A stretch of DNA of 64,000 bases from Paenibacillus sp. FSL R5-0623 (GTDB lineage: Bacteria > Bacillota > Bacilli > Paenibacillales > Paenibacillaceae). Location of the stretch: contig NZ_CP150233.1 of assembly GCF_037974265.1 (NCBI RefSeq), positions 4,960,001 through 5,024,000 of the forward strand, given 5' to 3'. Both the position numbers and the translations under genes were made by a program. A model generated the notes under the pieces. The model was not told the origin of the DNA, did not search any database, and saw only the letters and a list, made by a program, of their open reading frames with translations. Below are positions 35,453 to 43,804 of the stretch, one piece after another; the stretch's first letter is position 1, and every line of letters begins with the position of its first letter.

Positions 35453-36667
35453 ATGATTACTTCAACACACAGCCCAACTCCTCAGCAACTCTGGGGTAGA
35501 TCATTCCTATTTATCATGTTAGCCAACGCATTATTGTTTATGGCATTTGAGATGTTGCTTCCCACCTTGCCCTTGTTTGTCTCAAGCCTGGGTGGTGAAG
35601 CCTCCCAAATCGGGCTTGTTACCGGCGTATTTATGTTCTCTGCCATCTTGATTCGACCCTTCACTTCGGTTTTGGCAGCTCGAATAGATAAAAAATATCT
35701 ATTAATTATCGGTATCACTATCTGTGCATTAATGACAGGCGCATACTACCTGTCGTCAGGTATTTGGATGATTCTTGTATTCCGAGTGATCCATGGATTC
35801 GGATTTGGTTTGGCAACGACATATTTTGCGACGATTGCTACAGAAAACATACCAAGAGATCGCAGGGGAGAAGGCATGGGGTATTTCGGCGTAGGGGAGA
35901 CGGTCGCCATATCCATCGGTCCACTGATTGGAACCAGCCTGTTGTTTAGGTACGATTATCAGAGCCTGTTTATGGGAGGTATGTGCATTTTGCTGTTAGC
36001 TCTCCTGATGACAGTGTTTGTATCCAGAAAGCCGAAAACAGGAGGTAGTAGCGAGTCTATGCAAACTCATGTCCCTTCGGTGAAACTGATTGAAAAGAAG
36101 GTACTCTTCCCTTCCCTTCTCATTATGCTCGTTGGCATTGCAGCTGGTTCAATCATGTCTTTTGTGGCTTTATTTGCCGCCGAAAGAGGGTTCGAGAATA
36201 TAGCCTGGTTTTTCTTCATCGTCGCCATCGCCAGCTTCGCCGTTCGACTGTTCTCGGGGAAAATGTTTGATCGATGGGGACCAGGTTCCGTGTTGTTGCC
36301 TTCTGCCGTGTTTGCAATCGCGGGGCTACTGGTTCTGATTATCGCCCAGAGTGATGTGCAATTCCTGATCGCTGGCGCGTTATACGGCTTTGGTTTTGGT
36401 GCCATATTCCCGGCGATTCAGACCTGGTGTGTGAATCTTGTAGAAGAACATGAGCATGAAAATGCGATGGCTTCCTTCTTTAATTTTTTTGACCTCGGAA
36501 TTGGTGGGGGTTCGTTGATTCTGGGCGTGGTGGCTTCTGCATTTTCCTATACAGTGGTGTATGCTATCTCTATAGGCATTTTTGTGGTATATATCTTGTT
36601 ATATTTGGTATACTCCCAAAAACAGCAGAGGTATACAGCACGCCAACTGGAGGTAGACATTGAGTAA
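35453..36667 (+). CDS. MFS transporter of the YwoG/multidrug type
   Basis: 404 residues, 12 membrane helices, with GGAGG 6 bases before the ATG. Features: N-terminal LTTL-like loop FVSSLGGEASQIGLVTGVFM, motif A-like RPFTSVLAARIDKKYLL, RVIHGFGFGLATTYFATIATENIPRDRRGEGMGYFGVG (in parts: IPRDRRGEGMGYFG), and a second-half copy GKMFDRWGPGSVLLPSA. It is the first gene of a pair; the TetR-family gene starts inside its last codons, so the repressor probably controls the exporter. Proteins of this type export drugs or metabolites; the substrate is unknown. Confidence 0.88.
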   Translation: MITSTHSPTPQQLWGRSFLFIMLANALLFMAFEMLLPTLPLFVSSLGGEASQIGLVTGVFMFSAILIRPFTSVLAARIDKKYLLIIGITICALMTGAYYLSSGIWMILVFRVIHGFGFGLATTYFATIATENIPRDRRGEGMGYFGVGETVAISIGPLIGTSLLFRYDYQSLFMGGMCILLLALLMTVFVSRKPKTGGSSESMQTHVPSVKLIEKKVLFPSLLIMLVGIAAGSIMSFVALFAAERGFENIAWFFFIVAIASFAVRLFSGKMFDRWGPGSVLLPSAVFAIAGLLVLIIAQSDVQFLIAGALYGFGFGAIFPAIQTWCVNLVEEHEHENAMASFFNFFDLGIGGGSLILGVVASAFSYTVVYAISIGIFVVYILLYLVYSQKQQRYTARQLEVDIE

Positions 36668-37223
36668 AAAACGAATCAAGGAAATTGCCATTCAACATTT
36701 TAATCGTCTGGGTTACGAGGGGACCAAGATGGCGCAGATCGCCGAAGAGGCAGGCATTCGCAAGCAATCTCTGGCTTATCACTATTCATCCAAAAAAATG
36801 TTATTGCTGGAGTTATATGAGGAAGTCGTGCAGGAGGAACAACAGTTTGTACGCCAATTTTTCAGCGAGTCTGTTACCCAAACGCTGGATCAGCAGCTAT
36901 ATGCCTTTTTGCATGAACACAAAAATCGTTTCCTGACTCACCCAAACGTTGCTTTTATGTATATCCTTTCCTTTATCACGCCGCTGGAGGTGCATGATTT
37001 TGTGCTGGCCCAGTATCGAACGTACCTAGGGACACTGAAGGAAGAGCTGGCAGCCGTATTTACCAGACATTCCGATATACGCCTGAGTCCGGAAGAAGCC
37101 ACTTTAGCCTTTGTCACCGTGATGGATGGACTGGATGTACAGCTCGTGTATGAGACACGGCAATCCTATGAACAAGCATTGGCGATCACCTGGAATGTCT
37201 TCTGGTCAGGCATCCAGCGTTAA
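36660..37223 (+). CDS. TetR/AcrR-family transcriptional regulator
   Basis: 187 residues. The TTG start at 36660 overlaps the MFS gene by 8 bp, with GGAGG inside that gene. The N-terminal DNA-binding domain is the standard TetR fold (IKEIAIQHFNRLGYEGTKMAQIAEEAGIRKQSLAYHYSSKKMLLLELYEEV, seen as the motifs GYEGTKMAQIAEEAGI and LAYHYSSKKMLL). The C-terminal helical ligand-binding and dimer part is unspecific. Placement behind an MFS exporter in the same operon suggests autorepression of the pair, relieved by the exported compound. Confidence 0.92.
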   Translation: MSKKRIKEIAIQHFNRLGYEGTKMAQIAEEAGIRKQSLAYHYSSKKMLLLELYEEVVQEEQQFVRQFFSESVTQTLDQQLYAFLHEHKNRFLTHPNVAFMYILSFITPLEVHDFVLAQYRTYLGTLKEELAAVFTRHSDIRLSPEEATLAFVTVMDGLDVQLVYETRQSYEQALAITWNVFWSGIQR

Positions 37224-37253
37224 CGGATCAATTACGATCAGACTACACCAATA

Positions 37254-37307
37254 AGAGGGGCGTCCCACCAGCCATGTTAATGACTTTTGGGACAACCCCT
37301 CTATTTC
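37254..37307. terminator. Bidirectional terminator
   Basis: AGAGGGG-C-GTCCCA and TGGGAC-AA-CCCCTCT arms with a ~23-base loop and a T-rich tail lie between the tetR gene and the convergent DUF1593 gene. Confidence 0.82.
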
Positions 37308-37308
37308 T

Positions 37309-38943
37309 TTATTTCACAGTTAGGATCACACGTTGATAATGCTTCAACTGATGCTCTCCATCATCCTGTACTTCGGCAATAATATGAAGGGTATCACCTG
37401 ATTTGGCATCGTCAGGAACGGTGAATGTCACCGCTTCGGTGTCACTGCCCTGCAATTTTATCGTATCCACCTGCTCATCCTTGGCAAGTTCACGATGCAA
37501 TCCAAGTTGCAGATCACCCGCCATTTCCGGCTGAACTTTGTTCGGTGTTACTTTGGAATCCTCATAAGTGTCCGCTTCGAAATATCTCCACCACGTATAC
37601 GTCAGTTGATCTCCATCCGGGTCTGTGCCTTCCGCGTGAAGAGTAACTTCCTCCCCGGGACTAACACTCAGATCCAGCCCTTCCTTAATCGTTAATGACG
37701 GATTATGGTTGGCACCTTCGTAAGTGTCTGCAACTGCCCAGTCTGCACGTGCTGCAAAATCATCCTGAATATCGTCAAACCATCTCATCAGAGAGTATTC
37801 GGCTTCATATCGTTTGGTGTATGGATCGTAATCAAGTACATTATTTCTAAACAGCTTGTCGTTCACAACCCCAAAGCGTCCACCCCAACCACCGTAGGAA
37901 GGGTCTTCCATACTGCGCAGCCCATTATCGATAAGATAAAAGAAGGAAGGAGAGTCACCCTCGGATATAAAATCGTACTTGTCATATTGCGGATTGTTCT
38001 TGAGATATTCAGCACTTCCCCGCTGTTCTTCGGCCAGTTCGCCTTCGATCATTTTGCCGTCACCCATCGATGCATACATATCCATCAGCTTGCCATGTCC
38101 GTTCAGAATATTCTTGACCATCCAGTCTCCATGAAGCTTACTGTTTACTTCTTCGGCATGCATCTTCCATGCATAGGCAAAATGCCAGAAGTTCGATTGG
38201 TCGTTGAGAATTCGGATATCCGGCCAATTCTTCGCAATATATTCGTTGTAGCTGTCATCCTGATCCAGAATGATGTAGAGGACCAGTTTGTCGCTGACTT
38301 TTTTGCGAATCGTATCCCACTCAGCCGTGCCCTTGTACTGTTCCTCAATCGATTTCAGCGCTCTGGCTGTGGTATTGGTGCCACCCCATGTCTGAACAAT
38401 CAGGTCTCGGGAGTCATCATCGAGGAAAAGAGTTTCGAGGAATTCGGAACCTTCGGTTTCCTTCTCCATCTCCCCTTTATCGGAAATATTACCGATCTTG
38501 GTCATCGCTCGAAGCTGTTCCGGCTCCGGATAACCTTCCGCATGTTTGGACAAGTTCGGATAGATCTCGCCATAGGCATCGATCATGTCGTATACCCACT
38601 GTGTGCCTGTCCAGCGGAATGGTTGGATCCCCGCTTCCTTGTCTCCAGCATAATGATACACCGAGCTGGTTAGTACAATTCCGGCAAGGTCCATCTCATT
38701 CGAATATAAGAGGAAACGAATGACCGAGTTCATATCATCCACTTCACCGTCGGTTGTAATCACTGTTCTGCCTTTGGCAGCTTGGTTGTTTGCAGGTTCC
38801 TGAGTTTCATTTTCTGTCTGCTCTGTTGTCTGATTGGGTGTGTCAGTCGCGGTTTGTGGCGCTTTGGATGCGCATCCACTAATCACCAGGATTATACTGA
38901 GACAACCTGCGGCAAAACCGTTTAACCATTTTCTCTTGTTCAT
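37309..38943 (-). CDS. DUF1593 (nucleoside-hydrolase-like) lipoprotein under RAT/cre control
   Basis: 544 residues. Signal peptide with lipobox ISGC (Cys24), then a Thr/Glu-rich tether. Residues ~58-400 match the DUF1593/Sde182-type nucleoside-hydrolase-like fold: VITTDGEVDDMNSVIRFLLYSNEMDLAGIV (metal-binding Asp cluster GEVDD), LIVQTWGGTNTTARAL, SFFYLIDNGLRSMEDPSYGGWGGR. The C-terminal ~120 residues are Ig-like (DLSVSPGEEVTLHAEGTDPDGDQLTYTWW). Related proteins occur with polysaccharide-degrading systems. The leader has a strong promoter, a cre site on the -35, a ribonucleic antiterminator site and a terminator, so the gene is induced by a BglG/LicT-type antiterminator and repressed by CcpA. 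A role in glycoside use is inferred from that control. Confidence 0.87.
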   Translation of the reverse strand: MNKRKWLNGFAAGCLSIILVISGCASKAPQTATDTPNQTTEQTENETQEPANNQAAKGRTVITTDGEVDDMNSVIRFLLYSNEMDLAGIVLTSSVYHYAGDKEAGIQPFRWTGTQWVYDMIDAYGEIYPNLSKHAEGYPEPEQLRAMTKIGNISDKGEMEKETEGSEFLETLFLDDDSRDLIVQTWGGTNTTARALKSIEEQYKGTAEWDTIRKKVSDKLVLYIILDQDDSYNEYIAKNWPDIRILNDQSNFWHFAYAWKMHAEEVNSKLHGDWMVKNILNGHGKLMDMYASMGDGKMIEGELAEEQRGSAEYLKNNPQYDKYDFISEGDSPSFFYLIDNGLRSMEDPSYGGWGGRFGVVNDKLFRNNVLDYDPYTKRYEAEYSLMRWFDDIQDDFAARADWAVADTYEGANHNPSLTIKEGLDLSVSPGEEVTLHAEGTDPDGDQLTYTWWRYFEADTYEDSKVTPNKVQPEMAGDLQLGLHRELAKDEQVDTIKLQGSDTEAVTFTVPDDAKSGDTLHIIAEVQDDGEHQLKHYQRVILTVK

Positions 38944-39034
38944 AATGCTCCCCTTTCTTCTGTACAGCGTGATGTTAGTGTTGGGCTGGATCAGTTTCTG
39001 CTTTCCTGTTCCTTAATATTGGCCTGAAAAATGC

Positions 39035-39090
39035 AAAAAAACCCGAACATCAACACGAATGGCACAAAGTCCACACATATTGATACTCAG
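39035..39090 (-). terminator. Conditional terminator in the DUF1593 leader
   Basis: CCTGA-GT-ATCAA and TTGAT-GT-TCGGG arms followed by seven T on the minus strand. The 5' arm overlaps the 3' end of the RAT, so the two structures exclude each other, as in bglP/licS-type leaders. Confidence 0.8.
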
Positions 39091-39119
39091 GTTTTGCCTG
39101 CCCGAAGCAGTAACAATCC
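39087..39119 (-). promoter_or_regulatory. Ribonucleic antiterminator (RAT) site, BglG/LicT type
   Basis: The minus strand reads GGATTGTTACTGC, loop TTCGG, GCAGGCAAAACCTGA. This is nearly identical to the RAT of Bacillus LicT/SacY-type operons, with the conserved internal loops. It begins about 14 nt after the -10 element, at the very 5' end of the transcript as expected. The leader lies within the ~326-bp gene-free stretch 38944-39269. Confidence 0.9.
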
Positions 39120-39133
39120 TTATTTGAGTGAAA

Positions 39134-39169
39134 GTATATCATGTTCATAAATAAATGTAAACGTATTCA
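39134..39169 (-). promoter_or_regulatory. Promoter with overlapping cre site for the DUF1593 gene
   Basis: Minus strand: -35 TTTACA, 17-bp spacer, -10 TATACT (39134-39139). The cre ATGTAAACGTATTCA (plus strand 39155-39169) fits every position of WTGNAANCGNWNNCW and overlaps the -35. CcpA would block the promoter when preferred sugars are present. Confidence 0.85.
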
Positions 39170-39269
39170 AATGTTTTTTCGACATTTTTATTATAGTATA
39201 ATGCTTATAACCAAGAATCAAACGAATCGGCCTGTTATTATATCAATGTTATTAGGAGGACTAGACATC

Positions 39270-39917
39270 ATGCAACAACTGGATGCGGCCTTGAGCCGTC
39301 TTGTGGAACAGCAGGATTTATATAATGAAGTTTATGGACTTTTCAAAAATCATGATCTGCGTCCCCGCGAACAACATCACCAGCCGGAAGTGGATACACG
39401 AATATCTCTTTCTCCAGAACTTCAGTATCTGTACAGTCATTATGAAATGATGGATGCGGATGCGGAAGGTACACTCAAAATGAAAAATGCCGTCGAAATC
39501 GGTGATGCCGCACTGATTTCCTTTGTCGCACCTGAACATCTGCTTCGTCAGCAACTGGGATTCCGCTGGGTTGGCATGAATGAACCTTATGAGGAGTCCT
39601 CCACTTGGCCAAAAAATCACGTCGTCATCGCAAACTTTAACGATGATCCGTTAATTGTAGATGTGGAAGCACCAAACTCTCCCGTATATGCCGCTTTTAC
39701 AGGTGGAGAACCAAACCGTGTTGCTGATTCGCTGTCAGACTTTTTCAGTGCACTAGCCATCCTGATTGAAGCGGCGCGCACCTATGGGGGAGAAGTAAAA
39801 GATGAAGAAACCTATGAAACCAAGCCTGAGTATCTTGAACATGTGGAACCGCTAATGAATGATCTGTTGGGAGAAGAATATACTGCACATCTTTTCGAGT
39901 ATCTGTCATTTTGTTAA
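39270..39917 (+). CDS. SUKH (SMI1/KNR4-like) family protein
   Basis: 215 residues. The ATG at 39270 is chosen because TTAGGAGGACTAGAC precedes it; a longer frame back to 39141 lacks a ribosome site and would overlap the DUF1593 promoter. SUKH-type features: LSPELQYLYSHYEMMDAD, ISFVAPEHLLRQQLGFRWVG, WPKNHVVIANFNDDPLIVDVEAPNSPVYAAF (in parts: HVVIANFNDDPLIVDV) and VADSLSDFFSALAIL. SUKH proteins are often immunity factors for nuclease or deaminase toxins, but orphan copies are common. The neighbouring DUF1697 gene starts 34 bp later and may be co-transcribed. Confidence 0.75.
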   Translation: MQQLDAALSRLVEQQDLYNEVYGLFKNHDLRPREQHHQPEVDTRISLSPELQYLYSHYEMMDADAEGTLKMKNAVEIGDAALISFVAPEHLLRQQLGFRWVGMNEPYEESSTWPKNHVVIANFNDDPLIVDVEAPNSPVYAAFTGGEPNRVADSLSDFFSALAILIEAARTYGGEVKDEETYETKPEYLEHVEPLMNDLLGEEYTAHLFEYLSFC

Positions 39918-39951
39918 AACGGTAAATTGAAGAATTTGGAGGGGCGCCCAT

Positions 39952-40509
39952 ATGATCTATGTGGCTTTGCTACGAGGCATTAATGTAGGCGGGAACAATA
40001 AAATTAATATGAAACAGCTGAAAGAAACGTTTGAACAAGCAGGCATGCTGGATGTTGTTACCTATATCAACTCTGGCAATATTATTTTTGCCGATCATCA
40101 GGAACATGCCAATGCGAATGTGGAGATATCCCATGTGTTAGAACAGGCCATCGCCGCCGATTTTGGCTTACAGATCAGGGTAATGGTGCGGAATATGGAT
40201 GAAATTCAATCCGTTATTCAGGCGCTGCCAGAAGAATGGGTTAATGATGACACAGCCAAAAGTGATGTGATGTTCCTCTGGGATGAGATCAATGAGCCCT
40301 CCGTGCTGGACCAGCTGCCCATCAAACCGGAAATCGGCACACTGATCTATGTTCCCGGAGCGATTTTATACTCAGTCAGCAGAGAAGATGCGTCCAAAAG
40401 TGGCATGAACAAGCTTGTGGGATCCAAAGTATATGCCTATATGACGGTTAGAAATGTGAATACCACACGTAAGATCTATGCCCTGATGCAAGCAACAGCA
40501 GAGAAATAA
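39952..40509 (+). CDS. DUF1697 family protein
   Basis: 185 residues, recognised by the N-terminal signature MIYVALLRGINVGGNNKINMKQL and VVTYINSGNIIFA, and by the C-terminal SREDASKSGMNKLVGSKVYAYMTVRNVNTTRKIYALM (in parts: KVYAYMTVRNVNTTRKI). The family is widespread in bacteria and has no established activity. GGAGGGG precedes the ATG. It probably shares an operon with the SUKH gene upstream. Confidence 0.9.
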   Translation: MIYVALLRGINVGGNNKINMKQLKETFEQAGMLDVVTYINSGNIIFADHQEHANANVEISHVLEQAIAADFGLQIRVMVRNMDEIQSVIQALPEEWVNDDTAKSDVMFLWDEINEPSVLDQLPIKPEIGTLIYVPGAILYSVSREDASKSGMNKLVGSKVYAYMTVRNVNTTRKIYALMQATAEK

Positions 40510-40569
40510 CTCAACTGAGCAAAATAGATATTCAATTTTGTCTCATCTCGTCCAATTCATATGAAAAAT

Positions 40570-40617
40570 AAAGCATGCAGAAAACATCCTTATGGATGTC
40601 ACCTGCATGCTTTTCAC
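40570..40617. terminator. Terminator after the DUF1697 gene / hsp20
   Basis: AAGCATGCAG and CTGCATGCTT arms enclose a second stem AACATCC/GGATGT. T-runs are short on either side. It sits between two convergent genes. Confidence 0.75.
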
Positions 40618-40648
40618 CATGTTAGGAAACTATTTTTTCCACTGTGTA

Positions 40649-41092
40649 TTAGTCAATTTGAATGCGTCTGCGAGATTGATCATCACCAGGTCGTTTTGGA
40701 ATCTCGAGCTTCAGCACACCTTCTTCCAATTTGGCCTTAATGTGCTCCTCATCAATATGATCAACATAGAATCGCCGGATAAATTCGCCGGAACGGCGCT
40801 CCTGCCGTATGATTCGATTGGAGTCATCCTTCTGCTCCACTATATCATTGCGTTTGGCACGAATAATCAATTCATTACCTTGAACCTGAATGTCTATGTC
40901 CTCTTTGGCAATGCCCGGAAGCTCGGCTTCTACCGAATATTTGTCTTCTTCCTCACGAATGTCGGTCCGGAATGGCTGGGAGCCAGTTCCAAAAGGGGAG
41001 AGGAATGAGTTCTCAACCATGTCATTGAAGGATTTCAACATGTGTCCGAACGGGTCTTCATTTCGTTTACGAAACGGAATCAGATCAAACAT
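40649..41092 (-). CDS. Hsp20/alpha-crystallin small heat-shock protein
   Basis: 147 residues with the alpha-crystallin domain (about 42-135): TDIREEEDKYSVEAELPGIAKEDIDIQVQGNELIIRAKR (in parts: AELPGIAKEDIDIQV), the conserved GVLKLEIPK near the end, and a short RRIQID C-terminal extension. Small Hsps bind unfolding proteins without ATP and hold them for refolding. AAGGAGC precedes the ATG. A promoter-like TTGAGC-N17-TATAAT lies about 45-75 bp upstream, and a CtsR-type repeat farther up (41251-41267), so stress induction is likely. Confidence 0.93.
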   Translation of the reverse strand: MFDLIPFRKRNEDPFGHMLKSFNDMVENSFLSPFGTGSQPFRTDIREEEDKYSVEAELPGIAKEDIDIQVQGNELIIRAKRNDIVEQKDDSNRIIRQERRSGEFIRRFYVDHIDEEHIKAKLEEGVLKLEIPKRPGDDQSRRRIQID

Positions 41093-41250
41093 GAAAATCA
41101 GCTCCTTTTATGTGGTTGGTTTATTGGTGTTGCTTACATTGATTATTATAATACCCGTGCAAATAAGGCTCAAAGTCTGTAAAAGACGAAAAAAACCGAT
41201 TTTCTTTCATCATGGTTCACTATTTTAAAATAGATCTTTTTTTCTTTTAT

Positions 41251-41267
41251 TTTGACCTTATTTGATC
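41251..41267 (-). promoter_or_regulatory. CtsR-type heptad repeat upstream of hsp20
   Basis: On the minus strand GATCAAA-TAA-GGTCAAA fits the CtsR operator (GGTCAAA-N3-GGTCAAA) with one mismatch. It lies about 160 bp upstream of the hsp20 start and about 85 bp above the best promoter, farther than usual, so function is uncertain. Confidence 0.4.
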
Positions 41268-41283
41268 TTCTGACTTTGTCTGA

Positions 41284-42486
41284 CTATACCGAATGAATGG
41301 AGTCCACTACAGTATTGGATTGATTCTTCCTCATTCCTAGCATTATGATTGTCAGCAAGACAACCAGAACAGCTACGAGCATAAATGGAACATGTTTGTC
41401 CACTTGATAGAGTGTCGTTGTAAGTAAAGGCGTAATGACGGCGGATATCCCCTGAATCGCTGCTACCAATCCCGCTGCACCTCCCTGCTGTTCTTTGCTA
41501 ACTGCCAGCGAAGCACCCGCCATGAACCCAGGCATCATTAGACCTGAACCCATGCCAAACAGGAAAAACGAGAAATAATATATGGATAACACATTGAAGA
41601 CCAAAAACAGGATCATGCTTGCGATCAGGAAAAGGGACCCGAGCAAAATCATCGGGCGTGGCTGCCATTTCAACCACTTCATCTGAATAACCTGCATGAT
41701 CAACATCGCTGCTCCAGAGAACATGAGTCCAAACGAAACCATTCGGGCCGTCGCCGCTGAGGATAGAGCCAGTTGATCCTGGAAATAAAATCCCCCGACA
41801 ACCTGTAGTGTCATGATACCCATCATCGTGACCAAGCCGGCAGCAAGGTACATTCGTAAACCTCGTTGGAACGGGTTGACTTTAGGCGGTTTTACCTGAA
41901 TGACCGGTTTCGCTGACGGGATTAACAACAAGGCAATAATAAACGCAGCTATCGCTATAAAAATGCCAAAATAAAGCGGCCAGAGCAGACCGATAAGGGT
42001 AAATGCTCCTGCAATCGCAGGTCCAAATACCAGGCCAAGTCCATTCGCAGCACTGATAATCGCCATCCCGCTTCCCCGCTCTTCCCCTTCTGTCACATCA
42101 CCCATATAGGCTTGGGCAGAAGACAGCACCGCCGGAATGAACATGCCGATCAGACTGCGCGTCACAATTAGAAGGGTTAACAGGAGCCCCCCTCCGATCC
42201 ATGCATTCAATCCACCGTACAATGCCAGTGCAAATAAAGCACAGCTCACAGACATACCTATAAATCCAATCAATATGATGGGTTTTCTTCCTCTTATATC
42301 ACTCCATCTGCCCCATACCGGAGCCATGACAGCCATCATAATGGACCCTAGTGAGATAATAAGACCGGAATGGCTTTCTTTCATGCCCAACTCGCGAATA
42401 AGTGGCGGCATAATGGGTGCAATCAGCATCATACCCAGCATGGCTGCAAATACGCTAAAAAAAATACTCCCTCTGATTCTATTCAT
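41284..42486 (-). CDS. MFS transporter, possible siderophore or drug exporter
   Basis: 400 residues, 12 helices. MFS motifs: LRELGMKESHSGLIISLGSIMMAVMAPVWGRWSDIRGRKPIILIG, seen as GRWSDIRGRKPIILIG (motif A), and FIPAVLSSAQAYMGDVTEGEERGSGMAIISAANGLGLVFGPAIAG, seen as GLGLVFGPAIAG (motif C, antiporter signature). These mark a DHA1-type exporter of the MdtG/Bmr group. It follows the AraC-regulator gene by 112 bp on the same strand. That regulator is preceded by a Fur box, so export linked to iron (siderophore export, as with EntS-like proteins) is a reasonable inference; a general multidrug role is the alternative. Confidence 0.85.
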   Translation of the reverse strand: MNRIRGSIFFSVFAAMLGMMLIAPIMPPLIRELGMKESHSGLIISLGSIMMAVMAPVWGRWSDIRGRKPIILIGFIGMSVSCALFALALYGGLNAWIGGGLLLTLLIVTRSLIGMFIPAVLSSAQAYMGDVTEGEERGSGMAIISAANGLGLVFGPAIAGAFTLIGLLWPLYFGIFIAIAAFIIALLLIPSAKPVIQVKPPKVNPFQRGLRMYLAAGLVTMMGIMTLQVVGGFYFQDQLALSSAATARMVSFGLMFSGAAMLIMQVIQMKWLKWQPRPMILLGSLFLIASMILFLVFNVLSIYYFSFFLFGMGSGLMMPGFMAGASLAVSKEQQGGAAGLVAAIQGISAVITPLLTTTLYQVDKHVPFMLVAVLVVLLTIIMLGMRKNQSNTVVDSIHSV

Positions 42487-42597
42487 GTTTGTACACTCCT
42501 CTATATTTCAGTACAGTACCCACTGTACCTGGAGTATACAAGGCTGAGAGAATCCCCACTGCCTCTATACGGAACAATTCACGGCAAGCCGGATTTA

Positions 42598-43557
42598 TTA
42601 ATAAATTTTTTTCATCTCTGAGGGCTTCACGCCGAATTTGCGATAAAATTGCTGCGAAAAAGCACTGACATTGCTGTAACCGACCGCAATCGCGGCCTCG
42701 GTGACGTTGTTATCCTGATTGCGCAACAACTTCATGGCGTTGTCGAGACGAACCTGACGCAAATATTCGAACACCGTGCTTCCGAAAAGTGCCTTGAATC
42801 CTTTTTTTAATTTAAAATCGTTAAGTCCTACTTGTCTGGACAATGCTAGCAAAGATGGAGGATCTACCATACAGGCCTCCATAATCTCCCGTGCCGTATG
42901 TAACTTCCGGATGTCCTCTCTGGAGAATCCCGCGGGGATTGGCGCCAGATCAAACAATTGGATCATAAATCGATTCAAGATCTCCAAGGCTGTCGCTTCC
43001 ATCATTAAGGATGATCGATAACTGTTGTTTAATTCCACAATCAGACTGTCAATCATCGTTCGTATCCGGTTATCCAATTGAAATACAATTGGCTTGAACA
43101 CCTTTCGCCCCAATACCTGATTAAACGCAATCGACTTGAAACCGCCCAGTTGCGCCGCAGCATAATTGAACAGAGAAACCGGAATCCCCAGCGAAAAGGA
43201 CGTATACAGTTCCCTTGCCGGAGGATGGAACCACGCTTCGAAATCATGCATAAAAATAAGGGCCCCTTGCCCTATCGATAATGAATAATCCTGACCGGAT
43301 ATATCCACATGTCGCTCTCCTGACAAGGCAAATTGCAATTCCACGATGGGTGTCTCGGACGCAAAATACGTAGGATAAGGCTGATGATATTCAACTTGGG
43401 AATATAAAATCTCAATGCCACTGTATGTTGTCACTCTTTTGACCTTACCGCTACCCGCCTTGGGAGAGAGCAGATACGTGTGTTCATCTTGCTGACTGTA
43501 AGGCTCCTGGGTCAGGTAATGCTGATATACTACGCCTAATGCATCATCCGTGCGCAT
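42598..43557 (-). CDS. AraC-family regulator, possible siderophore-type (PchR/YbtA-like)
   Basis: 319 residues with GAGGTGA before the ATG. The N-terminal half is a beta-rich sensor (IVELQFALSGERHVDISGQDYSLSIGQGALIFMHD). The C-terminal ~100 residues are two HTH motifs of the AraC type (PPSLLALSRQVGLNDFKLKKGFKALFG and VTEAAIAVGYSNVSAFSQQFYRKFGVKPSEMKK, seen as LSRQVGLNDFKLKKGFKALF and AVGYSNVSAFSQQF). The wording LNDFKLKKGFKALFG is typical of the PchR/YbtA branch that senses ferric siderophores. A Fur box lies 60-75 bp upstream, and an MFS exporter gene follows, forming an iron-responsive pair. Confidence 0.88.
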   Translation of the reverse strand: MRTDDALGVVYQHYLTQEPYSQQDEHTYLLSPKAGSGKVKRVTTYSGIEILYSQVEYHQPYPTYFASETPIVELQFALSGERHVDISGQDYSLSIGQGALIFMHDFEAWFHPPARELYTSFSLGIPVSLFNYAAAQLGGFKSIAFNQVLGRKVFKPIVFQLDNRIRTMIDSLIVELNNSYRSSLMMEATALEILNRFMIQLFDLAPIPAGFSREDIRKLHTAREIMEACMVDPPSLLALSRQVGLNDFKLKKGFKALFGSTVFEYLRQVRLDNAMKLLRNQDNNVTEAAIAVGYSNVSAFSQQFYRKFGVKPSEMKKIY

Positions 43558-43616
43558 GGGTATTCACCTCGCCTATATCTTGATCAGACTTGTCAGTAAA
43601 GAAAGCCTGAATTAAT

Positions 43617-43631
43617 TGATAATGATTCTCA
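43617..43631 (-). promoter_or_regulatory. Fur box upstream of the AraC regulator gene
   Basis: TGATAATGATTCTCA matches the Fur consensus TGATAATNATTATCA at 14 of 15 positions. It lies about 60 bp upstream of the regulator start and 175 bp from the divergent beta-propeller gene. Confidence 0.8.
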
Positions 43632-43804
43632 ATTATAATTCTAGCGTATTTTCTTCCGTTCGACCAGTCCTATATATATGAAGGTTCCCGTTTAATCTTT
43701 TACACAATTCGACCTGCCTTTTTACCATTGCTTAACGTTTCTTTCTTATACTAAAACAATTGTACACAACAACACACACGAAACGATAAAGGGGATCTGG
43801 AACA

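Noticed and set aside
37705-38673. A 322-codon open frame antisense to the DUF1593 gene
   Set aside because: Shadow of the coding strand; the DUF1593 gene has promoter, RBS, signal peptide and domain matches.
39141-39269. Upstream extension of the SUKH gene to 39141
   Set aside because: It would read through the cre/promoter of the DUF1593 gene and has no ribosome site; AGGAGG before 39270 marks the true start.
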